DNA of 22,071 nucleotides from an uncultured Pyrinomonas sp. (GTDB lineage: Bacteria > Acidobacteriota > Blastocatellia > Pyrinomonadales > Pyrinomonadaceae): the NCBI GenBank assembly GCA_937135995.1, contig CAKZOF010000608.1, forward strand, positions 1 to 22,071, given 5' to 3'. Both the position numbers and the translations under genes were made by a program. The notes below the pieces were generated by a model that worked only from the letters and a program-made list of their open reading frames with translations, searched no databases and was not told the origin of the DNA. Below, piece by piece: positions 14,845 to 22,071 of the stretch (its first letter is position 1; every line of letters begins with the position of its first letter).

Positions 14845-15432
14845 ATGTCGACCGCGCATCGAAAGATCGAACGGCGCTTGTCACTTCTGCTGCTTTTCGC
14901 TTGCTTGTGCGCGTGCCACGAAGCGAAACAGGTTTCGTCGAAGAACGTCGAACGGCAGGCACAGAAAGGAGGTGTGGCGATGAAGATCACGAGCGCAGCC
15001 TTTCAAGATGGGGGGCTGATCCCGCAGAAGTACACTTGCGACGGAGAAGACGTGTCCCCGCCGCTCGCGTGGACGGATCCGCCGCGCGAGACGCAGAGCA
15101 TCGCGCTGATCGCCGATGATCCGGACGCGCCGCGCGGGACGTGGGTTCACTGGGTGATCTATGACCTTCCACCGGATGCGCGAGAGCTTTCCGAGGGGGT
15201 GCCGCCCGCAGAAACGCTGCCCAACGGAGCGAAGCAAGGGCGCAACGATTTCGGCAAGATCGGCTATGGCGGCCCGTGTCCGCCACGCGGAACGCATCGC
15301 TACTTCTTCAAGCTCTACGCGCTCGACCGCAAGTTGGGTCTGCCGGCGGGCAAAACCAAACAGGAGCTACTCGAAGCCATGCGCGGACACGTCTTGACCG
15401 AGGCGCAGTTGATGGGTCGTTACGCACGATGA
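14845..15432 (+). CDS. PEBP/YbhB-like protein, lipoprotein form
   Basis: A 195-residue protein whose last 150 residues are a phosphatidylethanolamine-binding-protein fold like E. coli YbhB/YbcL. Family motifs are DGEDVSPPLAW, DDPDAPRGTWVHWVIYDLP and GYGGPCPPRGTHRYFFKLYALD. The ligand and cellular role of bacterial members are poorly known. From ATG 14845 the N-terminus is a signal peptide: basic RKIERR, a LLLLFACL core and a lipobox-like LCAC (Cys about 29), so this form should be lipid-anchored. GAGGAA lies nine bases before this ATG. A second in-frame ATG at 14980 has an even better ribosome site and would give a 150-residue cytosolic form of the usual YbhB length. The gene begins 79 bases after the oxidoreductase stop. 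Confidence 0.9.
   Translation: MSTAHRKIERRLSLLLLFACLCACHEAKQVSSKNVERQAQKGGVAMKITSAAFQDGGLIPQKYTCDGEDVSPPLAWTDPPRETQSIALIADDPDAPRGTWVHWVIYDLPPDARELSEGVPPAETLPNGAKQGRNDFGKIGYGGPCPPRGTHRYFFKLYALDRKLGLPAGKTKQELLEAMRGHVLTEAQLMGRYAR
14965..14982 (+). promoter_or_regulatory. Internal ribosome binding site and ATG within the PEBP gene
   Basis: AAAGGAGGTG at 14965-14974 contains a perfect AGGAGG at 14967-14972, seven bases before ATG 14980, which is in frame 45 codons after the lipoprotein start. Translation from here would omit the signal peptide and produce MKITSAAFQDG, a typical start for cytosolic YbhB proteins. It is the strongest Shine-Dalgarno sequence I found in the window. Confidence 0.7.
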
Positions 15433-15573
15433 AACGGAGCTTGGGCGCCGGACGGTCGGACACGGTTCAGCGGAGCGACGACCGCAGCCGGAGCCGGACT
15501 TGAGGACCGCTGTCGGTCGAAGCGTAAAGATCGGCTTCGCTGTGCCAAATTCTTCCAGAGAGGAGCGAAAACT

Positions 15574-16551
15574 TTGCGAATTTCAAGACGCGCGCTTGTG
15601 ACGGGCGGCGCCGGATTCATCGGGTCGCATCTCGTCGACCGGCTGCTCGGCGAAGGCGGTTGGCATGTTACGGTGCTCGACGATTTCAACGACTTCTACG
15701 ATCCGCAGATCAAACGGGCCAACATCGCCGCTCACGTCGGCCGCGATGACTTCCGCTTGATCGAGGGCGACATACGCGACCGCGAGATGCTCCGTTCGTT
15801 GTTCGCCCGCGATCGCTACGACGTGATCGTACATCTGGCGGCGCGCGCCGGCGTTCGCCCATCTTTGCGCGAACCTTTCCTCTACACGGAAACCAACGTT
15901 GGCGGCACGCTCAACCTGCTCGAATGCGCTCGCGAGCAGGGTATTGAACAGTTCATCTTCGGCTCATCGTCGTCGGTCTACGGCATCAACGCCAAAGTCC
16001 CCTTCAACGAAGAAGATCCCATCCGGCAACCGATTTCGCCTTACGCCGCGACTAAAGCGGCGGGTGAGCTTCTTTGTCACACCTACTCACACCTCTACGA
16101 CATACGCTGCATCTGTCTACGGTTCTTCACCGTCTACGGCGCGCGGCAAAGACCCGACCTCGCAATTCACAAGTTCGCGCGCTTGATCGACGAGGGGCGT
16201 CCGATCCCGGTCTTCGGCGACGGCACGACGCGGCGCGACTACACCTACATCGACGACATCCTGCAAGGCGTGCGCGCCGCGATCGACTACCGCGCAAGCC
16301 GTTACGAGATCATCAATCTGGGCGAATCGCGCACCGTTGAACTTCGCGAGCTAATCGCGCTGCTCGAGCGCGAACTGGGCAAACGCGCGGTGATCAGCCA
16401 ACAACCGCCACAGCCGGGCGATGTGCCGCAGACCTTTGCTGATATCACCAAGGCACGCCGCTTGCTCGGGTACGACCCGCAGACCCCGATCGAAGTGGGC
16501 ATCCGACACTTCGTCGAGTGGTTCCGCCGCGACCGAGCGGCCGCGTGGTGA
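15574..16551 (+). CDS. NAD-dependent sugar epimerase/dehydratase, UDP-glucuronate 4-epimerase-like
   Basis: A 325-residue extended short-chain dehydrogenase/reductase. The NAD-binding motif is [11 protein letters not shown] (Gly11, Gly14, Gly17). The active site has Ser in SSSSVYG (131-134) and the YxxxK pair Tyr157 and Lys161 in [34 protein letters not shown] and [16 protein letters not shown] are typical of UDP-glucuronate 4-epimerases and close relatives that act on UDP-uronic acids. It would convert UDP-GlcA to UDP-GalA or do a related epimerisation in the cytosol. The start is a TTG at 15574, supported by AGGAG at 15561-15565 with an eight-base spacing and by the normal [13 protein letters not shown]-terminus. 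The exact substrate is an inference from family resemblance. Confidence 0.88.
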   Translation: MRISRRALVTGGAGFIGSHLVDRLLGEGGWHVTVLDDFNDFYDPQIKRANIAAHVGRDDFRLIEGDIRDREMLRSLFARDRYDVIVHLAARAGVRPSLREPFLYTETNVGGTLNLLECAREQGIEQFIFGSSSSVYGINAKVPFNEEDPIRQPISPYAATKAAGELLCHTYSHLYDIRCICLRFFTVYGARQRPDLAIHKFARLIDEGRPIPVFGDGTTRRDYTYIDDILQGVRAAIDYRASRYEIINLGESRTVELRELIALLERELGKRAVISQQPPQPGDVPQTFADITKARRLLGYDPQTPIEVGIRHFVEWFRRDRAAAW

Positions 16552-16562
16552 ATCCCGGGCCT

Positions 16563-16592
16563 TTGCCATTCGCGTGCGAAAAAGCTTAAAAT
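16563..16592 (+). promoter_or_regulatory. Candidate sigma-70-type promoter upstream of the GT2 gene
   Basis: TTGCCA at 16563-16568 and TAAAAT at 16587-16592 each match the consensus hexamer in five of six positions and are 18 bases apart. They lie just after the epimerase stop in the most AT-rich stretch of this neighbourhood. An inverted repeat, GCGAAAA at 16576-16582 with TTTTCGC at 16599-16605, straddles the -10 and could bind a regulator. It would start transcription around 16599, giving a leader of about 100 bases. Confidence 0.45.
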
Positions 16593-16705
16593 TTTCGGTT
16601 TTCGCGGAGCGCACAAGCGAAGAGAAATCTGGCGTGGATGCGGCAAACGGCGTTTGGCCTGTTTCTCGGTCGCGCCGCCGTGCGCAGCGAAAAGCTTTCA
16701 GGTGG

Positions 16706-17722
16706 ATGATGAGGACTTACGAAGAACTAGCGACGCAAATCGAAACGCTCAGCGATCGCGCTGCCGGACAACCGGACCTGTCGGTTTTTCTGCCCGTCTT
16801 CAACGAGGAGCCGAACTTGCGCCCGTTGCATGCCAAGCTCGATGCAGCGCTGGCGGAACTGGGGCGCACGGCGGAGATTATCTACGTCGACGACGGCTCC
16901 ACCGATGGAAGTTTGCAGGTACTGCGCGAAATCGCCGACAACGACCCGCGTGTGCGCGTCATCGTCCTCAAACGAAACTACGGGCAGACCGCAGCCATGG
17001 CCGCCGGCATCGACGCCTCTCGAGGACGGATCCTCGTCCCAATGGACGCCGACATGCAGAACGATCCGGCCGACATCAAGCGTCTACTCGAAAAGCTCGA
17101 AGAAGGATACGACGTGGTTTCAGGCTGGCGCAGAGATCGCAAAGACAAGTTTCTCACGCGTCGCCTTCCTTCGACGCTCGCCAACCGTCTCGTCTCGTGG
17201 ATCAGCGGCGTCAAGCTGCACGATTACGGCTGCTCATTGAAAGCGTACCGGCGCGAAGCGCTGGCCGACGTGAGGCTCTATGGTGAGATGCACCGCTTCA
17301 TCCCGATCTACGCCTCGTGGGCCGGAGCGCGCGTCACCGAGATCCCCGTCCGGCATCACCCGCGCACGATGGGCCGCTCGAAATACGGCCTTTCGCGCAC
17401 ATTCAAGGTCATCCTCGATCTCGTGACGATCAAATTCATGGCCTCGTATCAGACGAAGCCGATCTACGTCTTCGGCACCTGCGGGCTGGTCGCTTTCGGC
17501 ATCTCGCTCCTCGCAGCACTGTGGGCAGTGGTCAAGAAGTTGACCGAAGGGACATCCTTCATCCGCACGCCGCTCCCGCTGCTCGCCATCGTCATGTTCG
17601 CGCTTGGCGTGCAATTCCTGTTGATGGGATTGCTCGCCGAAATGCTCGTCCGCACCTATCACGAGTCGCAGGCGAAACCGATCTACGCCGTGCGCGAACG
17701 GATCGGATTCGAACGGCGCTGA
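16706..17722 (+). CDS. Membrane glycosyltransferase family 2, DPM1/GtrB/ArnC type
   Basis: A 338-residue protein with a GT-A domain followed by two C-terminal membrane helices (about 250-275 and 290-320). Motifs are FLPVFNEEPN, VDDGSTDGS, the metal-binding DADMQNDP, GWRRDRKD and RTMGRSKYGLSR. Such enzymes transfer a sugar from a nucleotide donor to polyprenyl phosphate at the inner membrane, giving a lipid-linked sugar for use on the outer side. ATG 16706 (or 16709) follows AGGTGG directly; the frame is open much further upstream, but that overlaps the epimerase gene in another frame. It is the last forward gene of the cluster and converges with the transporter gene. It could decorate the polysaccharide or a lipid A-like acceptor. 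Confidence 0.9.
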   Translation: MMRTYEELATQIETLSDRAAGQPDLSVFLPVFNEEPNLRPLHAKLDAALAELGRTAEIIYVDDGSTDGSLQVLREIADNDPRVRVIVLKRNYGQTAAMAAGIDASRGRILVPMDADMQNDPADIKRLLEKLEEGYDVVSGWRRDRKDKFLTRRLPSTLANRLVSWISGVKLHDYGCSLKAYRREALADVRLYGEMHRFIPIYASWAGARVTEIPVRHHPRTMGRSKYGLSRTFKVILDLVTIKFMASYQTKPIYVFGTCGLVAFGISLLAALWAVVKKLTEGTSFIRTPLPLLAIVMFALGVQFLLMGLLAEMLVRTYHESQAKPIYAVRERIGFERR

Positions 17723-17835
17723 TCAGGCAACCGCGCGGCGTCGGAGAAAATAGACGAAGGGAGCGAAGGAGCAAAAGCGCTCGAGAAGATGGGCGCTTCG
17801 CCGCCGATGCGGGCGTGGCGGCTGGCAACGCACCT

Positions 17836-19179
17836 CTAGTCTTCGAGGCGCGCCGGTTCCAACCGCGGCACGAGCAGATGAATGATGAGCAGCGCGACCA
17901 TGTAGGTCGATCCGGCGATGATGAAAACGGGAAGATAACTTCCGGTCCACTCCAAAACGTAACCGACGATCTTGGCGATCAACATGCCGCCCACCGCCCC
18001 AGCCATCCCACCGATGCCAACCACCGTGCCGACGGCGCGCCGCGGGAACATGTCGGAAGCGAGCGTGAAGATGTTCGCCGACCAGCCTTGATGCGCCGCG
18101 GCCGCTAGTCCGACGAGCGCAACCGCCGCCCATAAGCTCCCGACCTGCGAAGCAAAGACCACCGGCACGACGCACAGAGCACAAACGAGCATAGCCGTCT
18201 TTCTTCCAGCGTTCACCGTCCACCCGCGTTTGATCAGCGCCGAAGAGAGCCAGCCGCCGCCGACGCTGCCTGCGTCGGCGATCAGATAGACGGCGGCCAG
18301 CGGCGGGCCGAAACTCTTGAGATCGAGGCCGTGATTCTTGTGGAAGAAATCGGGTAACCAGAAGAGATAGAGCCACCAGATCGGATCGGTCATGAATTTG
18401 CCGATAGCGAAGGCCCACGTCTGCCTGTGCGGAAACAGGCGCGCCATGCGTACACGCCCTTGCGGTTCGGGCGGATCGCTGCGGATGTATGCAAGTTCGG
18501 TCGCCGACAGCCGCGGGTGCTCTTCGGGCCGCCGGTAGAGCGCTAGCCAGAAGGCGAGCCAGATGAACCCGATCGCACCGGTGAGGATGAAAGCCCACTG
18601 CCACCCGTACCTGTAAGCGATCCACGGGACGATCAGCGGCGTCGCCAGTGCGCCGACGTTGGTGCCAGCGTTGAAGATGCCCGTCGCAAGCGCCCGTTCG
18701 CGCTGCGGAAACCATTCAGCTACGGTCTTGATGCAAGCCGGGAAGTTGCCCGCTTCGCCGAGTCCGAGGGCGAACCGCGCCGCGCTGAAGCCGAAGACGG
18801 AGCGGGCTACGGCGTGGGCCATCGCCGCCACGCTCCACACGGCAACGGCCAGACTGAACCCGAGTCGCGTCCCAAGCCAGTCCATCAACCGCCCGATGCC
18901 GAGCAGTCCGATCGCGTAAGCGAGTTGAAACGAGAAGACGATGTTGCTGTAGTCGATCTCGCTCCAACCGAACTCCCGCTCCAAAACGGGCTTAAGAATG
19001 CCGATCACTTGGCGATCGATGTAGTTGATCGTCGCGGCAAAGAAGAGCAGCGCACAGATGGTCCAGCGTAGGTTTCCGACGCGCGGACGCGCTGTCTCTT
19101 GCGCGGTGATCTCAGCAGCAGCGCCCACTGTCGAAGCAGCGGCGGGCATGGCGGCGGATTGCTCCGATTTCCCGTCCAT
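17836..19179 (-). CDS. MFS transporter, ExuT-like (anion:cation symporter family)
   Basis: A 447-residue protein with twelve predicted membrane helices and a long, Ala-rich cytosolic N-terminus of about 38 residues. NYIDRQVIGILKPVLEREFGW in the first helix and loop, and LGLGEAGNFPACIKTVAEWFPQRERALATGIF in the fourth and fifth, are characteristic of ExuT/GudP-type hexuronate and aldarate transporters in the anion:cation symporter family. It probably imports a sugar acid with protons across the inner membrane. ATG 19179 has AAGGAG (19194-19189) nine bases upstream. It is the last gene of a reverse-strand operon, 135 bases after the PmoA-family gene, and converges with the GT2 gene. Substrate is not shown by sequence alone. 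Confidence 0.9.
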   Translation of the reverse strand: MDGKSEQSAAMPAAASTVGAAAEITAQETARPRVGNLRWTICALLFFAATINYIDRQVIGILKPVLEREFGWSEIDYSNIVFSFQLAYAIGLLGIGRLMDWLGTRLGFSLAVAVWSVAAMAHAVARSVFGFSAARFALGLGEAGNFPACIKTVAEWFPQRERALATGIFNAGTNVGALATPLIVPWIAYRYGWQWAFILTGAIGFIWLAFWLALYRRPEEHPRLSATELAYIRSDPPEPQGRVRMARLFPHRQTWAFAIGKFMTDPIWWLYLFWLPDFFHKNHGLDLKSFGPPLAAVYLIADAGSVGGGWLSSALIKRGWTVNAGRKTAMLVCALCVVPVVFASQVGSLWAAVALVGLAAAAHQGWSANIFTLASDMFPRRAVGTVVGIGGMAGAVGGMLIAKIVGYVLEWTGSYLPVFIIAGSTYMVALLIIHLLVPRLEPARLED

Positions 19180-19253
19180 TCTCTTTCGCTCCTTCTTTGT
19201 CTCGATCTTCTCGCCGGAAGAACCGCTCTCCGCGGCGGGGCCGAAGGCTCTAT

Positions 19254-19343
19254 TTCGCTTGCGAACCTGTTGTTTCGTCTGGGGAAGACGCGGGCGCGTC
19301 CGGCCGATACATCCCTACCTCGCTTCGCTCGCGAACCTGCTGT
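19254..19343. repeat. 20-base imperfect direct repeat at the 3' end of the PmoA-family gene
   Basis: TTCGCTTGCGAACCTGTTGT at 19254-19273 and its near copy at 19324-19343 agree in 18 of 20 bases, 70 bases apart. The right copy encodes the SRFASE residues just before the stop of the PmoA-family gene; the left copy lies downstream in the spacer before the transporter and would read NRFASE in the same sense. One base change is silent at the protein level and the other is conservative. Confidence 0.5.
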
Positions 19344-20385
19344 ACTGCTCTTCGATCTGTTTCGGCTCGACAGGGCCGGAAATGATCAACAAGCGATGGC
19401 GAAAGGTTACGGACTGACCGGGTTCGAGCGCGAAGTTCAATTTCTCGCGCCCTCGGCTGAAGACTTCTTGCCCGAGCGGGTTGGCAGCGAACAGACCGTA
19501 GCCGCGCGCGTGCCAGTAGGTCGGATAGCCGACGTTTTTCGGGTGGTCCAGAATCGCCAGCGTCACCTCTTCGTCGCCGATCTTGCCGCTGAGCATGGTC
19601 CAGCGTGCGCGCGTTCCCCAAACGGCATCGCCCGTCAACCCTTCGCTGCTTCGGTAAAGGCCGGTCACGCCAGCGTTGTTCATCACGGGAACCGTGGTCG
19701 CTCGGCCGCTCGCGTCGGTGAAGGTCGCCGGTTCATTCGACGGTTGCTCCAACTGGCGCGCGACGCGGATGCCGAGCAGCCCTTCTTTGTTATCCCGAAA
19801 CAGAACGCGCCGGTCGAGCGCCGTCAGCGTCGTCCGGCGTTCGACGGCGCGCAAGCGCGGCTCCGCGTAGAAGACGAACGTCGTGCGTTCGCGCAAGATG
19901 GGAGCGCCGTCGGGCATGATCCAATCCATCTCGACCTCGAGTTCGCCGCGCCCGACACCGTTTTCGGCACGCACGATGCGCCGGTGGATGATGGTCCCCA
20001 TTCGCTTTTGCGCTTCGGGCGGCAGGGCCGACGAATTGTTCCAGAAGTCCACGCCGTTGACATCGCCGTAGTTGAACCACAGGCCGACGTGATGTGGATG
20101 GTCCACGCGCTCGCCGGGACGCGGATCGAGCGGAAAGCCGCGCGTCACCGGCGTGCCCAGCGCGGTCCGCAGCGGGTAGAGGACGGGCTTGCGTAGCGTC
20201 TCGGGCCAGATGTATGCGGTGAACGGTTGCCCATCAATCAGCACATCCACGCGCCGTTCGTTTGCGCGCGGCACGATGACGACGCGTGGTTTCTGTTGCG
20301 CAGCGGCGGCGAAGATCGTGCTCGCGCAGAGGGCGAACACGATCCCGATGCCGCTGCGCGCGCGGATGAGTTCTCTTTTCGACAT
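19315..20385 (-). CDS. Secreted PmoA-family protein (DUF6807)
   Basis: A 356-residue protein with a signal peptide: basic MSKRELIRARS, the hydrophobic GIGIVFALCASTIFA stretch and a likely cut near AAAAQ (about residue 29), so it acts outside the cytosol. The conserved HPHHVGLWFNYGDVNGVDFWNN motif is the hallmark of the family, and the rest is a beta-rich fold. The family name 'methane oxygenase PmoA' is misleading: these proteins are not subunits of particulate methane monooxygenase. They are often found beside Gfo/Idh/MocA oxidoreductases and sugar transporters, as here, and may bind or process sugars. ATG 20385 has AGGGAG nine bases before it. It follows the oxidoreductase gene by 30 bases, so they are surely co-transcribed. 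The biochemical role is unknown. Confidence 0.87.
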   Translation of the reverse strand: MSKRELIRARSGIGIVFALCASTIFAAAAQQKPRVVIVPRANERRVDVLIDGQPFTAYIWPETLRKPVLYPLRTALGTPVTRGFPLDPRPGERVDHPHHVGLWFNYGDVNGVDFWNNSSALPPEAQKRMGTIIHRRIVRAENGVGRGELEVEMDWIMPDGAPILRERTTFVFYAEPRLRAVERRTTLTALDRRVLFRDNKEGLLGIRVARQLEQPSNEPATFTDASGRATTVPVMNNAGVTGLYRSSEGLTGDAVWGTRARWTMLSGKIGDEEVTLAILDHPKNVGYPTYWHARGYGLFAANPLGQEVFSRGREKLNFALEPGQSVTFRHRLLIISGPVEPKQIEEQYSRFASEAR

Positions 20386-20415
20386 CGCCTAAGGCTCCCT
20401 GAATCGTTTCAACTC

Positions 20416-21789
<1,374 letters not shown>

Positions 21790-21825
21790 GGCGGTTCCTC
21801 CATAGATGATCGAAGTCGGCTTGCC

Positions 21826-21845
21826 GGTCCACTTGGCAGTGGACC
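21826..21845. promoter_or_regulatory. Perfect 20-base palindromic element upstream of the Tat oxidoreductase gene
   Basis: GGTCCACT at 21826-21833 and AGTGGACC at 21838-21845 are perfect complements around TGGC. The element lies 36 bases before the ATG, within the spacer between two reverse-strand genes. No T run follows on either strand, so a terminator is unlikely. It could be an operator for a dimeric regulator of this operon or an mRNA hairpin at the gene boundary. Confidence 0.45.
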
Positions 21846-21902
21846 ATTGGTTCTGACGTTGAACAATCGCTTCAGACGACAAGGACCGACGCCGTGGCGC
21901 AT

Positions 21903-22071
21903 TCAGCCCTTCACGTAATCGGCCACGCGCAAACGCGTTCCCTGTTCGATAGCCTTGTTCGCTAGGTGAACGCAAACGGACGAAGCCCATCCGACGCGCT
22001 CGTCGGCGAACGGACGGCTCTGTCGGCGTACGGCGTCGATGAAGGCTTGACAAGCCATGAAATTCGGATTG
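21903..22071 (-). CDS. Gfo/Idh/MocA-like oxidoreductase, C-terminal fragment (truncated by window edge)
   Basis: Reverse-strand frame open to the right edge of the window, ending in TGA at 21905-21903; 55 codons are visible. The peptide contains ACQAFIDAVRRQ, RPFADERVGWASSVCVHLANKAIEQGTR and ends RVADYVKG. The pattern 'FIDAVR, then a short acidic-aromatic turn, then a helix with ALAN(K/Q)AI' is typical of the last helices of Gfo/Idh/MocA oxidoreductases, which makes a paralogue of the next gene likely. The fragment is too short to name a substrate or see an export signal. Its 113-base distance to the Tat oxidoreductase and shared direction suggest one operon. Confidence 0.7.
   Translation of the reverse strand, partial: NPNFMACQAFIDAVRRQSRPFADERVGWASSVCVHLANKAIEQGTRLRVADYVKG

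Noticed and set aside
17723..17835. Bidirectional terminator between the convergent GT2 and transporter genes
   Set aside because: GCCGCC/GGCGGC can pair, but there is no T run on either strand, so the evidence is too weak to call.
19315..20385. Evidence for methane oxidation from the PmoA-family name
   Set aside because: The protein is a signal-peptide-bearing DUF6807 member without membrane helices of particulate methane monooxygenase, and no pmoB or pmoC is near.

Overview
The window appears to join two unrelated genomes. Bases 1 to about 1111 are very GC-rich and carry two convergent, truncated genes of alphaproteobacterial type. These are the C-terminal part of a UbiH/COQ6-family FAD monooxygenase and the C-terminal two thirds of aspartate-semialdehyde dehydrogenase (asd). 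The asd homology stops abruptly at about base 1111, a few residues after the place where the catalytic-cysteine motif should lie, and no N-terminal part follows. I read this as a chimeric assembly joint or a recent recombination breakpoint.

From about 1112 to the end the sequence is one coherent, somewhat less GC-rich bacterial genome. The gene families are a Tat-exported Gfo/Idh/MocA oxidoreductase, a PmoA-family (DUF6807) protein, an ExuT-like transporter and a heparinase-like protein within an exopolysaccharide cluster. They fit Acidobacteriota best (low to moderate confidence), although Planctomycetes/Verrucomicrobia-like genomes carry similar sets.

Bases 1549-17722 form a surface-polysaccharide cluster. 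A forward run encodes a nucleotide-sugar 6-dehydrogenase, UDP-GlcNAc 2-epimerase (wecB), a heparinase II/III-family lyase, an AsnB-type amidotransferase and a Wzx-like flippase. A reverse pair follows: a GT4 glycosyltransferase overlapping an FkbM methyltransferase. Forward genes resume with a TuaH-like glycosyltransferase, a Gfo/Idh/MocA oxidoreductase with an unusual N-terminal domain, a PEBP/YbhB-like protein with two plausible starts, a UDP-glucuronate-4-epimerase-like SDR and a membrane GT2 of the DPM1/GtrB/ArnC type. Together these could make UDP-linked uronic acids, possibly amidate and methylate them, transfer them to lipid carriers, flip the product and trim it. No initiating transferase, Wzy polymerase or Wza/Wzc export gene is visible.

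Bases 17836-22071 form a reverse-strand operon, read from the right edge: a partial Gfo/Idh/MocA-like gene, a Tat-exported Gfo/Idh/MocA oxidoreductase, a secreted PmoA-family protein and an ExuT-like MFS transporter. This looks like a sugar or uronate utilisation set.

No tRNA, rRNA, CRISPR array, transposase or integrase was seen. The main items for a second look are the joint at about 1111, the dual start of the PEBP gene, the unassigned domain on the bi-domain oxidoreductase, a 13-codon remnant of a second FkbM gene inside the flippase 3' end, short repeats in several gaps, and a perfect palindrome in the catabolic operon.
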